Positions 11,146 to 25,186 of a stretch of DNA of 64,000 nt are shown here, piece after piece (the first letter of the stretch is position 1; every line of letters starts with the position of its first letter). Both the position numbers and the translations under genes were made by a program. The notes under the pieces were generated by a model. It was not told the origin of the DNA. It searched no databases and saw only the letters and a list, made by a program, of their open reading frames with translations. This DNA is from Psococerastis gibbosa (lineage: Eukaryota > Arthropoda > Insecta > Psocodea > Psocidae): NCBI GenBank assembly GCA_963971405.1, contig OZ020487.1, positions 19,515,371-19,579,370 of the forward strand, given 5' to 3'.

Positions 11146-14100
11146 GACACCCATATCATATCAAGACCTTTAAAAAAAAAAATAAGTATATAGCTATTTT
11201 TCGTATTCTTGTCGAATGAATTTTTTGTAGCTACATTTACACCGATGAACACGCAAGAACAATTGCTCAATGTTAAGTACAATACAATGAGCCAAAATAA
11301 GCAAAATTAAGACACCTATATCTTTTTAAAACCTTTAAAAAAAATAAAATAAGTAATTAGCTATTTTTCGTATTCTTGCCGTATGAATTTTTTTAAGCTA
11401 CATTTACACCGATGAACACGCAGGAGCAATTGCTCAATGTTATGTACAATACATTGAGCCAAAATAAGCAAAATTAAGACACCTATATCTTTTTAAAACC
11501 TTTAAAAAAAATAAGATAAGTAGATAGCTATTTTTCGTATTCTTGTCGAATGAATTTTTTGTAGCTACATTTACACCGATGAACACGCTGGAGCAATTGC
11601 CTAATGTTAGATACAGTACAATGAGCCAAAATAAGCAAAATTTAGACACCTTTATCTTTTTAAAACCTTTAAAAAAAAATAAAATAAGTAATTAGCTATT
11701 TTTCGTATTCTTTCCGTATGAATTTTTTTAAGCTACATTTACACCGATGAACACGCAGGAGCAATTGCTCAATGTTAAGTACAATACATTGAGCCAAAAT
11801 AAGCAAAATAAAGACACCTATATCTTTTTAAAACCTTTAAAAAAAATAAAATAAGTAAATAGCTATTTTTCTTATTCTTGTCGAACGAATTTTTTTTAGC
11901 TACATTTACACCGATGAACACGCAGGAGCAATTGCTCAATGTTAAGTACAATACAATGAGCCAAAATAAGCAAAATAAAGACACTCATATCATATCAAGA
12001 CCTTTAAAAAAAAAATAAGTATATAGCTATTTTTCGTATTCTTGTCGAATGAATTTTTTGTAGCTACATTTACACCGATGAACACGCTGGAGCAATTGCC
12101 TAATGTTAGATACAGTACAATGAGCCAAAATAAGCAAAATTAAGACACCTATATCTTTTTAAAACCTTTAAAAAAAATAAAATAAGTAATTAGCTATTTT
12201 TCGTATTCTTGCCGTATGAATTTTTTTAAGCTTCATTTACACCGATGAACACGCAAGAGCAATTGCTGAATGTTAAGTACAATACATTGAGCCAAAATAA
12301 GCAAAATAAAGACACCTATATCTTTTTAAAACCTTTAAAAAAAATAAAATAAGTAATTAGCTATTTTTCGTATTCTTGCCGTATGAATTTTTTTAAGCTA
12401 CATTTACACCGATGAACACGCAGGAGCAATTGCTCAATGTTAAGTACAATACATGGAGCCAAAATAACCAAATAAAGACACCTATATCTTTTTAAAACCT
12501 TTAAAAAAAAAAAATAAGTAAATAGCTATTTTTCTTATTCTTGTCGAATGAATTTTTTTTAGCCACATTTACACCGATGAACACGCAGGAACAATTGCTC
12601 AATGTTAAGTACAATACAATGAGCCAAAATTAGCAAAATTAAGACACCTATATCTTTTTAAAACCTTAAAAAAAAAATAAAATAAGTAAATAGCTATTTT
12701 TCTTATTCTTGTCGAATGAATTTTTTTCAGCTACATTTACACCGATGAACACGCAGGAGCAATTGCTCAATGTTAAGTACAATACAATGAGCCAAAATAA
12801 GCAAAATTAAGACACTCATATCATATCAAGACCTTTAAAAAAAAAAATAAGTATATAGCTATTTTTCGTATTCTTGTCGAATGAATTTTTTGTAGCTACA
12901 TTTACACCGATGAACACGCTGGAGCAATTGCCTAATGTTAGATACAGTACAATGAGCCAAAATAAGCAAAATTTAGACACCTATATCTTTTTAAAACCTT
13001 TAAAAAAAATAAAATAAGTAATTAGCTATTTTTCGTATTCTTGCCGTATGAATTTTTTTAAGCTTCATTTACACCGATGAACACGCAAGAGCAATTGCTG
13101 AATGTTAAGTACAATACATTGAGCCAAAATAAGCAAAATAAAGACCCCTATATCTTTTTAAAACCTTTAAAAAAAATAAAATAAGTAAATAGCTATTTTT
13201 CTTATTCTTGTCGAATGAATTTTTTTTAGCCACATTTACACCGATGAACACGCAAGAACAATTGCTCAATGTTAAGTACAATACAATGAGCCAAAATAAG
13301 CAAAATTAAGACACCTATATCTTTTTAAAACCTTTAAAAAAAATAAAATAAGTAAATAGCTATTTTTCTTATTCTTGTCGAATGAATTTTTTTTAGCTAC
13401 ATTTACACCGATGAACACGCAGGAGCAATTGCTTAATGTTAAGTGCAATACAGTGAGCCAAAATAAGCAAAATTAAGACACCCATATCATATCAAGACCT
13501 TTAAAAAAAAAAATAAGTATATAGCTATTTTTCGTATTCTTGTCGAATGAATTTTTTGTAGCTACATTTACACCGATGAACACGCTGGAGCAATTGCATA
13601 ATGTTAGATACAATACAATGAGCCAAAAAAAGCAAAATTAAGACACCTATATCTTTTTAATACCTTTAAAAAAAATAAAATATGTAATTAGCTATTTTTC
13701 GTATTCTTGCCGTATGAATTTTTTTAAGCTATATTTACACCGATGAACACGCAGGAGCAATTGCTCAATGTTAAGTACAATACATTGAGCCAAAATAAGC
13801 AAAATAAAGACACCTATATCTTTTTAAAACCTTTAAAAAAAAAATAAGTAAATAGCTATTTTTCTTATTCTTGTCGAATGAATTTTTTTTAGCCACATTT
13901 ACGCCGATGAACACGCAGGAACAATTGCTCAATGTTAAGTACAATACAATGAGCCAAAATTAGCAAAATTAAGACACCTATATCTTTTTAAAACCTTAAA
14001 AAAAAATAAAATAAGTAAATAGCTATTTTTCTTATTCTTGTCGAATGAATTTTTTTCAGCTACATTTACACCGATGAACACGCAGGAGCAATTGCTCAAT

Positions 14101-14805
14101 GTTAAGTACAATACAATGAGCCAAAATAAGCAAAATTAAGACACTCATATCATATCATGACCTTTAAAAAAAAAAATAAGTATATAGCTATTTTTCGTAT
14201 TCTTGTCGAATGAATTTTTTGTAGCTACATTTACACCGATGAACACGCTGGAGCAATTGCCTAATGTTAGATACAGTACAATGAGCCAAAGTAAGCAAAA
14301 TTTAGACACCTATATCTTTTTAAAACCTTTAAAAAAAATAAAATAAGTAATTAGCTATTTTTCGTATTCTTGCCGTATGAATTTTTTTAAGCTTCATTTA
14401 CACCGATGAACACGCAAGAGCAATTGCTGAATGTTAAGTACAATGCATTGAGCCAAAATAAGCAAAATAAAGACACCTATATCTTTTTAAAACCTTTAAA
14501 AAAAATAAAATAAGTAAATAGCTATTTTTCTTATTCTTGTCGAATGAATTTTTTTTAGCCACATTTACACCGATGAACACGCAAGAACAATTGCTCAATG
14601 TTAAGTACAATACAATGAGCCAAAATAAGCAAAATTAGGACACCTATATCTTTTTAAAACCTTTAAAAAAAATAAAATAAGTAAATAGCTATTTTTCTTA
14701 GTCTTGTCGAATGAATTTTTTTTAGCTACATTTACACCGATGAACACGCAGTAGCAATTGCTTAATGTTAAGTGCAATACAGTGAGCCAAAATAAGCAAA
14801 ATTAA
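11146..14805 (+). repeat. HOR domain II, unit a (22 monomers, 3,660 bp)
   Basis: Starts with a D unit whose tail is B-like (GCAAGAACAATTGCTC), a chimera that recurs at 14806 and 17634. It contains the single-base marker GACCCCTAT in a B unit at 13143, shared with 15472 and 19630. The first ACGCCGATG variant of the window appears near 13902. Confidence 0.85.
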
Positions 14806-17633
14806 GACACCCATATCATATCAAGACCTTTAAAAAAAAAAATAAGTATATAGCTATTTTTCGTATTCTTGTCGAATGAATTTTTTGTAGCTACATTTAC
14901 ACCGATGAACACGCAAGAACAATTGCTCAATGTTAAGTACAATACAATGAGCCAAAATAAGCAAAATTAAGACACCTATATCTTTTTAAAACCTTTAAAA
15001 AAAATAAAATAAGTAATTAGCTATTTTTCGTATTCTTGCCGTATGAATTTTTTTAAGCTACATTTACACCGATGAACACGCAGGAGCAATTGCTCAATGT
15101 TATGTACAATACATTGAGCCAAAATAAGCAAAATTAAGACACCTATATCTTTTTAAAACCTTTAAAAAAAATAAGATAAGTAAATAGCTATTTTTCGTAT
15201 TCTTGTCGAATGAATTTTTTGTAGCTACATTTACACCGATGAACACGCTGGAGCAATTGCCTAATGTTAGATACAGTACAATGAGCCAAAATAAGCAAAA
15301 TTTAGACACCTATATCTTTTTAAAACCTTTAAAAAAAATAAAATAAGTAATTAGCTATTTTTCGTATTCTTGCCGTATGAATTTTTTTAAGCTTCATTTA
15401 CACCGATGAACACGCAAGAGCAATTGCTGAATGTTAAGTACAATACATTGAGCCAAAATAAGCAAAATAAAGACCCCTATATCTTTTTAAAACCTTTAAA
15501 AAAAATAAAATAAGTAAATAGCTATTTTTCTTATTCTTGTCGAATGAATTTTTTTTAGCCACATTTACACCGATGAACACGCAAGAACAATTGCTCAATG
15601 TTAAGTACAATACAATGAGCCAAAATAAGCAAAATTAAGACACCTATATCTTTTTAAAACCTTTAAAAAAAATAAAATAAGTAAATAGCTATTTTTCTTA
15701 TTCTTGTCGAATGAATTTTTTTTAGCTACATTTACACCGATGAACACGCAGGAGCAATTGCTTAATGTTAAGTGCAATACAGTGAGCCAAAATAAGCAAA
15801 ATTAAGACACCCATATCATATCAAGACCTTTAAAAAAAAAAATAAGTATATAGCTATTTTTCGTATTCTTGTCGAATGAATTTTTTGTAGCTACATTTAC
15901 ACCGATGAACACGCTGGAGCAATTGCATAATGTTAGATACAATACAATGAGCCAAAAAAAGCAAAATTAAGACACCTATATCTTTTTAAAACCTTTAAAA
16001 AAAATAAAATAAGTAATTAGCTATTTTTCGTATTCTTGCCGTATGAATTTTTTTAAGCTACATTTACACCGATGAACACGCAGGAGCAATTGCTCAATGT
16101 TATGTACAACACATTGAGCCAAAATAAGCAAAATTAAGACACCTATATCTTTTTAAAACCTTTAAAAAAAATAAAATAAGTAAATAGCTATTTTTCTTAT
16201 TCTTGTCGAATGAATTTTTTTTAGCTACATTTACACCGATGAACACGCAGGAGCAATTGCTCAATGTTAAGTGCAATACAATGAGCCAAAATAAGCAAAA
16301 TTAAGACACTCATATCATATCAAGACCTTTAAAAAAAAAAATAAGTATATAGCTATTTTTCGTATTCTTGTCGAATGAATTTTTTGTAGCTACATTTACA
16401 CCGATGAACACGCTGGAGCAATTTCATAATGTTAGATACAATACAATGAGCCAAAAAAAGCAAAATTAAGACACCTATATCTTTTTAATACCTTTAAAAA
16501 AAATAAAATATGTAATTAGCTATTTTTCGTATTCTTGCCGTATGAATTTTTTTAAGCTATATTTACACCGATGAACACGCAGGAGCAATTGCTCAATGTT
16601 AAGTACAATACATTGAGCCAAAATAAGCAAAATAAAGACACCTATATCTTTTTAAAACCTTTAAAAAAAAAATAAGTAAATAGCTATTTTTCTTATTCTT
16701 GTCGAATGAATTTTTTTTAGCCACATTTACGCCGATGAACACGCAGGAACAATTGCTCAATGTTAAGTACAATACAATGAGCCAAAATTAGCAAAATTAA
16801 GACACCTATATCTTTTTAAAACCTTAAAAAAAAATAAAATAAGTAAATAGCTATTTTTCTTATTCTTGTCGAATGAATTTTTTTCAGCTACATTTACACC
16901 GATGAACACGCAGGAGCAATTGCTCAATGTTAAGTACAATACAATGAGCCAAAATAAGCAAAATTAAGACACTCATATCATATCATGACCTTTAAAAAAA
17001 AAAATAAGTATATAGCTATTTTTCGTATTCTTGTCGAATGAATTTTTTGTAGCTACATTTACACCGATGAACACGCTGGAGCAATTGCCTAATGTTAGAT
17101 ACAGTACAATGAGCCAAAGTAAGCAAAATTTAGACACCTATATCTTTTTAAAACCTTTAAAAAAAATAAAATAAGTAATTAGCTATTTTTCGTATTCTTG
17201 CCGTATGAATTTTTTTAAGCTTCATTTACACCGATGAACACGCAAGAGCAATTGCTGAATGTTAAGTACAATACATTGAGCCAAAATAAGCAAAATAAAG
17301 ACACCTATATCTTTTTAAAACCTTTAAAAAAAATAAAATAAGTAAATAGCTATTTTTCTTATTCTTGTCGAATGAATTTTTTTTAGCCACATTTACACCG
17401 ATGAACACGCAAGAACAATTGCTCAATGTTAAGTACAATACAATGAGCCAAAATAAGCAAAATTAGGACACCTATATCTTTTTAAAACCTTTAAAAAAAA
17501 TAAAATAAGTAAATAGCTATTTTTCTTAGTCTTGTCGAATGAATTTTTTTTAGCTACATTTACACCGATGAACACGCAGTAGCAATTGCTTAATGTTAAG
17601 TGCAATACAGTGAGCCAAAATAAGCAAAATTAA
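14806..17633 (+). repeat. HOR domain II, unit b (17 monomers, 2,828 bp)
   Basis: Begins like unit a, then skips to the A'-B(GACCCC) stretch that lies about eight monomers later in unit a (15301 corresponds to 12976). Later it resembles unit a again. Its segment at 15.3-16.1 kb reappears at 19.5-20.3 kb at an offset of 4,158 bp, with the TGTACAACAC marker at 16103 and 20261. Confidence 0.82.
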
Positions 17634-20128
17634 GACACCCATATCATATCAAGACCTTTAAAAAAAAAAATAAGTATATAGCTATTTTTCGTATTCTTGT
17701 CGAATGAATTTTTTGTAGCTACATTTACACCGATGAACACGCAAGAACAATTGCTCAATGTTAAGTACAATACAATGAGCCAAAATAAGCAAAATTAAGA
17801 CACCTATATCTTTTTAAAACCTTTAAAAAAAATAAAATAAGTAATTAGCTATTTTTCGTATTCTTGCCGTATGAATTTTTTTAAGCTACATTTACACCGA
17901 TGAACACGCAGGAGCAATTGCTCAATGTTATGTACAATACATTGAGCCAAAATAAGCAAAATTAAGACACCTATATCTTTTTAAAACCTTTAAAAAAAAT
18001 AAGATAAGTAAATAGCTATTTTTCGTATTCTTGTCGAATGAATTTTTTGTAGCTACATTTACACCGATGAACACGCTGGAGCAATTGCCTAATGTTAGAT
18101 ACAGTACAATGAGCCAAAATAAGCAAAATTTAGACACCTTTATCTTTTTAAAACCTTTAAAAAAAATAAAATAAGTAATTAGCTATTTTTCGTATTCTTT
18201 CCGTATGAATTTTTTTAAGCTACATTTACACCGATGAACACGCAGGAGCAATTGCTCAATGTTAAGTACAATACATTGAGCCAAAATAAGCAAAATAAAG
18301 ACACCTATATCTTTTTAAAACCTTTAAAAAAAATAAAATAAGTAAATAGCTATTTTTCTTATTCTTGTCGAACGAATTTTTTTTAGCTACATTTACACCG
18401 ATGAACACGCAGGAGCAATTGCTCAATGTTAAGTACAATACAATGAGCCAAAATAAGCAAAATAAAGACACTCATATCATATCAAGACCTTTAAAAAAAA
18501 AATAAGTATATAGCTATTTTTCGTATTCTTGTCGAATGAATTTTTTGTAGCTACATTTACACCGATGAACACGCTGGAGCAATTGCCTAATGTTAGATAC
18601 AGTACAATGAGCCAAAATAAGCAAAATTAAGACACCTATATCTTTTTAAAACCTTTAAAAAAAATAAAATAAGTAATTAGCTATTTTTCGTATTCTTGCC
18701 GTATGAATTTTTTTAAGCTTCATTTACACCGATGAACACGCAAGAGCAATTGCTGAATGTTAAGTACAATACATTGAGCCAAAATAAGCAAAATAAAGAC
18801 ACCTATATCTTTTTAAAACCTTTAAAAAAAATAAAATAAGTAATTAGCTATTTTTCGTATTCTTGCCGTATGAATTTTTTTAAGCTACATTTACACCGAT
18901 GAACACGCAGGAGCAATTGCTCAATGTTAAGTACAATACATGGAGCCAAAATAACCAAATAAAGACACCTATATCTTTTTAAAACCTTTAAAAAAAAAAA
19001 ATAAGTAAATAGCTATTTTTCTTATTCTTGTCGAATGAATTTTTTTTAGCCACATTTACACCGATGAACACGCAGGAACAATTGCTCAATGTTAAGTACA
19101 ATACAATGAGCCAAAATTAGCAAAATTAAGACACCTATATCTTTTTAAAACCTTAAAAAAAAAATAAAATAAGTAAATAGCTATTTTTCTTATTCTTGTC
19201 GAATGAATTTTTTTCAGCTACATTTACACCGATGAACACGCAGGAGCAATTGCTCAATGTTAAGTACAATACAATGAGCCAAAATAAGCAAAATTAAGAC
19301 ACTCATATCATATCAAGACCTTTAAAAAAAAAAATAAGTATATAGCTATTTTTCGTATTCTTGTCGAATGAATTTTTTGTAGCTACATTTACACCGATGA
19401 ACACGCTGGAGCAATTGCCTAATGTTAGATACAGTACAATGAGCCAAAATAAGCAAAATTTAGACACCTATATCTTTTTAAAACCTTTAAAAAAAATAAA
19501 ATAAGTAATTAGCTATTTTTCGTATTCTTGCCGTATGAATTTTTTTAAGCTTCATTTACACCGATGAACACGCAAGAGCAATTGCTGAATGTTAAGTACA
19601 ATACATTGAGCCAAAATAAGCAAAATAAAGACCCCTATATCTTTTTAAAACCTTTAAAAAAAATAAAATAAGTAAATAGCTATTTTTCTTATTCTTGTCG
19701 AATGAATTTTTTTTAGCCACATTTACACCGATGAACACGCAAGAACAATTGCTCAATGTTAAGTACAATACAATGAGCCAAAATAAGCAAAATTAAGACA
19801 CCTATATCTTTTTAAAACCTTTAAAAAAAATAAAATAAGTAAATAGCTATTTTTCTTATTCTTGTCGAATGAATTTTTTTTAGCTACATTTACACCGATG
19901 AACACGCAGGAGCAATTGCTTAATGTTAAGTGCAATACAGTGAGCCAAAATAAGCAAAATTAAGACACCCATATCATATCAAGACCTTTAAAAAAAAAAA
20001 TAAGTATATAGCTATTTTTCGTATTCTTGTCGAATGAATTTTTTGTAGCTACATTTACACCGATGAACACGCTGGAGCAATTGCATAATGTTAGATACAA
20101 TACAATGAGCCAAAAAAAGCAAAATTAA
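17634..20128 (+). repeat. HOR domain II, unit c (15 monomers, copy of 11146-13641)
   Basis: Matches 11146-13641 at an offset of 6,487-6,488 bp, including the AATAACCAAATAAAG variant and the GACCCCTAT unit at 19630. After 20129 it no longer follows that copy and instead matches 15972 onward. Confidence 0.84.
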
Positions 20129-23100
20129 GACACCTATATCTTTTTAAAACCTTTAAAAAAAATAAAATAAGTAATTAGCTATTTTTCGTATTCTTGCCGT
20201 ATGAATTTTTTAAAGCTACATTTACACCGATGAACACGCAGGAGCAATTGCTCAATGTTATGTACAACACATTGAGCCAAAATAAGCAAAATTAAGACAC
20301 CTATATCTTTTTAAAACCTTTAAAAAAAATAAAATAAGTAAATAGCTATTTTTCGTATTCTTGTCGAATGAATTTTTTGTAGCTACATTTACACCGATGA
20401 ACACGCTGGAGCAATTGCCTAATGTTAGATACAGTACAATGAGCCAAAATAAGCAAAATTTAGACACCTATATCTTTTTAAAACCTTTAAAAAAAATAAA
20501 ATAAGTAATTAGCTATTTTTCGTATTCTTGTCGAACGAATTTTTTTTAGCTACATTTACACCGATGAACACGCAGGAGCAATTGCTCAATGTTAAGTACA
20601 ATACATTGAGCCAAAATAAGCAAAATAAAGACACCTATATCTTTTTAAAACCTTTAAAAAAAATAAAATAAGTAAATAGCTATTTTTCTTATTCTTGTCG
20701 AACGAATTTTTTTTAGCTACATTTACACCGATGAACACGCAGGAGCAATTGCTCAATGTTAAGTACAATACAATGAGCCAAAATAAGCAAAATAAAGACA
20801 CTCATATCATATCAAGACCTTTAAAAAAAAAATAAGTATATAGCTATTTTTCGTATTCTTGTCGAATGAATTTTTTGTAGCTACATTTACACCGATGAAC
20901 ACGCTGGAGCAATTGCCTAATGTTAGATACAGTACAATGAGCCAAAATTAGCAAAATTAAGACACCTATATCTTTTTATAACCTTAAAAAAAAATAAAAT
21001 AAGTAAATAGCTATTTTTCTTATTCTTGTCGAATGAATTTTTTTCAGCTACATTTACACCGATGAACACGCAGGAGCAATTGCTCAATGTTAAGTACAAT
21101 ACAATGAGCCAAAATAAGCAAAATTAAGACACTCATATCATATCAAGACCTTTAAAAAAAAAAATAAGTATATAGCTATTTTTCGTATTCTTGTCGAATG
21201 AATTTTTTGTAGCTACATTTACACCGATGAACACGCTGGAGCAATTGCCTAATGTTAGATACAGTACAATGAGCCAAAATAAGCAAAATTTAGACACCTA
21301 TATCTTTTTAAAACCTTTAAAAAAAATAAAATAAGTAATTAGCTATTTTTCTTATTCTTGTCGAATGAATTTTTTTCAGCTACATTTACACCGATGAACA
21401 CGCAGGAGCAATTGCTCAATGTTATGTACAATACAATGAGCCAAAATAAGCAAAATTAAGACACTCATATCATATCAAGACCTTTAAAAAAAAAAATAAG
21501 TATATAGCTATTTTTCGTATTCTTGTCGAATGAATTTTTTGTAGCTACATTTACACCGATGAACACGCAAGAGCAATTGCTGAATGTTAAGTACAATACA
21601 TTGAGCCAAAATAAGCAAAATAAAGACACCTATATCTTTTTAAAACCTTTAAAAAAAATAAAATAAGTAAATAGCTATTTTTCTTATTCTTGTCGAATGA
21701 ATTTTTTTTAGCCACATTTACACCGATGAACACGCAAGAACAATTGCTCAATGTTAAGTACAATACAATGAGCCAAAATAAGCAAAATTAAGACACCTAT
21801 ATCTTTTTAAAACCTTTAAAAAAAATAAAATAAGTAAATAGCTATTTTTCTTATTCTTGTCGAATGAATTTTTTTTAGCTACATTTACACCGATGAACAC
21901 GCAGGAGCAATTGCTTAATGTTAAGTGCAATACAGTGAGCCAAAATAAGCAAAATTAAGACACCCATATCATATCAAGACCTTTAAAAAAAAAAATAAGT
22001 ATATAGCTATTTTTCGTATTCTTGTCGAATGAATTTTTTGTAGCTACATTTACACCGATGAACACGCTGGAGCAATTGCATAATGTTAGATACAATACAA
22101 TGAGCCAAAAAAAGCAAAATTATGACACCTATATCTTTTTAAAACCTTTAAAAAAAATAAAATAAGTAATTAGCTATTTTTCGTATTCTTGCCGTATGAA
22201 TTTTTTTAAGCTACATTTACACCGATGAACACGCAGGAGCAATTGCTCAATGTTATGTACAATACATTGAGCCAAAATAAGCAAAATTAAGACACCTATA
22301 TCTTTTTAAAACCTTTAAAAAAAATAAAATAAGTAAATAGCTATTTTTCGTATTCTTGTCGAATGAATTTTTTGTAGCTACATTTACACCGATGAACACG
22401 CTGGAGCAATTGCCTAATGTTAGATACAGTACAATGAGCCAAAATAAGCAAAATTTAGACACCTATATCTTTTTAAAACCTTTAAAAAAAATAAAATAAG
22501 TAATTAGCTATTTTTCGTATTCTTTCCGTATGAATTTTTTTAAGCTACATTTACACCGATGAACACGCAGGAGCAATTGCTCAATGTTAAGTACAATACA
22601 TTGAGCCAAAATAAGCAAAATAAAGACACCTATATCTTTTTAAAACCTTTAAAAAAAATAAAATAAGTAAATAGCTATTTTTCTTATTCTTGTCGAACGA
22701 ATTTTTTTTAGCTACATTTACACCGATGAACACGCAGGAGCAATTGCTCAATGTTAAGTACAATACAATGAGCCAAAATAAGCAAAATAAAGACACTCAT
22801 ATCATATCAAGACCTTTAAAAAAAAAATAAGTATATAGCTATTTTTCGTATTCTTGTCGAATGAATTTTTTGTAGCTACATTTACACCGATGAACACGCT
22901 GGAGCAATTGCCTAATGTTAGATACAGTACAATGAGCCAAAATAAGCAAAATTAAGACACCTATATCTTTTTAAAACCTTTAAAAAAAATAAAATAAGTA
23001 ATTAGCTATTTTTCGTATTCTTGCCGTATGAATTTTTTTAAGCTTCATTTACACCGATGAACACGCAAGAGCAATTGCTGAATGTTAGGTACAATACATT

Positions 23101-23289
23101 GAGCCAAAATAAGCAAAATAAAGACACCTATATCTTTTTAAAACCTTTAAAAAAAATAAAATAAGTAAATAGCTATTTTTCTTATTCTTGTCGAATGAAT
23201 TTTTTTTAGCCACATTTACACCGATGAACACGCAAGAACAATTGCTCAATGTTAAGTACAATACAATGAGCCAAAATAAGCAAAATTAA
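20129..23289 (+). repeat. Mixed HOR segment (19 monomers)
   Basis: Order approximately A E A/C C D C D A/C D/A' B C D A E A C D A' B. The A/C chimeras (AAGTAATTAG with a C-type body) at about 20463 and 21293 are characteristic. The last seven units, from 22124, recur at 27329 at an offset of 5,205 bp. A C unit at about 20961 carries CTTTTTATAACC. Confidence 0.78.
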
Positions 23290-24288
23290 GACACCTATAT
23301 CTTTTTAAAACCTTTAAAAAAAATAAAATAAGTAAATAGCTATTTTTCTTATTCTTGTCGAATGAATTTTTTTTAGCCACATTTACACCGATGAACACGC
23401 AGGAGCAATTGCTCAATGTTATGTACAACACATTGAGCCAAAATAAGCAAAATTAAGACACCTATATCTTTTTAAAACCTTTAAAAAAAATAAAATAAGT
23501 AAATAGCTATTTTTCGTATTCTTGTCGAATGAATTTTTTGTAGCTACATTTACACCGATGAACACGCTGGAGCAATTGCCTAATGTTAGATACAGTACAA
23601 TGAGCCAAAATAAGCAAAATTTAGACACCTATATCTTTTTAAAACCTTTAAAAAAAATAAAATAAGTAATTAGCTATTTTTCGTATTCTTGTCGAACGAA
23701 TTTTTTTTAGCTACATTTACACCGATGAACACGCAGGAGCAATTGCTCAATGTTAAGTACAATACATTGAGCCAAAATAAGCAAAATAAAGACACACTCA
23801 TATCATATCAAGACCTTTAAAAAAAAAATAAGTATATAGCTATTTTTCGTATTCTTGTCGAATGAATTTTTTGTAGCTACATTTACACCGATGAACACGC
23901 TGGAGCAATTGCCTAATGTTAGATACAGTACAATGAGCCAAAATTAGCAAAATTAAGACACCTATATCTTTTTATAACCTTAAAAAAAAATAAAATAAGT
24001 AAATAGCTATTTTTCTTATTCTTGTCGAATGAATTTTTTTCAGCTACATTTACACCGATGAACACGCAGGAGCAATTGCTCAATGTTAAGTACAATACAA
24101 TGAGCCAAAATAAGCAAAATTAAGACACTCATATCATATCAAGACCTTTAAAAAAAAAAATAAGTATATAGCTATTTTTCGTATTCTTGTCGAATGAATT
24201 TTTTGTAGCTACATTTACACCGATGAACACGCTGGAGCAATTGCCTAATGTTAGATACAGTACAATGAGCCAAAATAAGCAAAATTTA

Positions 24289-24578
24289 GACACCTATATC
24301 TTTTTAAAACCTTTAAAAAAAATAAAATAAGTAATTAGCTATTTTTCTTATTCTTGTCGAATGAATTTTTTTCAGCTACATTTACACCGATGAACACGCA
24401 GGAGCAATTGCTCAATGTTATGTACAATACAATGAGCCAAAAAAATAAAATAAGTAAATAGCTATTTTTCTTATTCTTGTCGAATGAATTTTTTTTAGCC
24501 ACATTTACACCGATGAACACGCAAGAACAATTGCTCAATGTTAAGTACAATACAATGAGCCAAAATAAGCAAAATTAA
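24289..24578 (+). repeat. Two monomers fused by a 44-bp deletion
   Basis: The spacing between flanking unit starts is 290 bp instead of about 334. The sequence runs from GAGCCAAAA directly into AAAATAAAATAAG, so the end of an A/C chimera and the head of the next B unit are missing. The joint lies in a run of A, consistent with a short-homology or slippage deletion. The same joint is present at 26186-26490. Confidence 0.9.
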
Positions 24579-25078
24579 GACACCTATATCTTTTTAAAAC
24601 CTTTAAAAAAAATAAAATAAGTAAATAGCTATTTTTCTTATTCTTGTCGAATGAATTTTTTTTAGCTACATTTACACCGATGAACACGCAGGAGCAATTG
24701 CTCAATGTTAAGTGCAATACAGTGAGCCAAAATAAGCAAAATTAAGACACTCATATCATATCAAGACCTTTAAAAAAAAAAAATAAGTATATAGCTATTT
24801 TTCGTATTCTTGTCGAATGAATTTTTTTAAGCTTCATTTACACCGATGAACACGCAAGAGCAATTGCTGAATGTTAAGTACAATACAATGAGCCAAAATA
24901 AGCAAAATTAAGACACCTATATCTTTTTAAAACCTTTAAAAAAAATAAAATAAGTAAATAGCTATTTTTCTTATTCTTGTCGAATGAATTTTTTTTAGCT
25001 ACATTTACACCGATGAACACGCAGGAGCAATTGGTCAATGTTAAGTACAATACAATGAGCCAAAATAAGCAAAATTAA

Positions 25079-25186
25079 GACACTCATATCATATCAAGAC
25101 CTTTAAAAAAAAAAATAAGTATATAGCTATTTTTCGTATTCTTGTCGAATGAATTTTTTACAATGAGCCAAAATAAGCAAAATTAA
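25079..25186 (+). repeat. Truncated D monomer (108 bp, 57-bp internal deletion)
   Basis: The unit begins as a normal D, then jumps from GAATTTTTT to ACAATGAGCC, losing the conserved TTTACACCGATGAACACGC block and the dyad region. It is the shortest single unit I found. It sits exactly at the junction between the two 1,897-bp repeat copies. Confidence 0.92.

Larger units (their letters stand above)
23290..25186 (+). repeat. 1,897-bp repeat, copy 1
   Basis: Begins with a B-head, A-tail chimera bearing TGTACAACAC and ends with a truncated D unit. Contains 12 monomers, two of them fused by a deletion near 24440. A D unit at 23791 has the extra-CA head GACACACTCATATC, shared only with the equivalent unit in copy 2. 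Confidence 0.87.
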
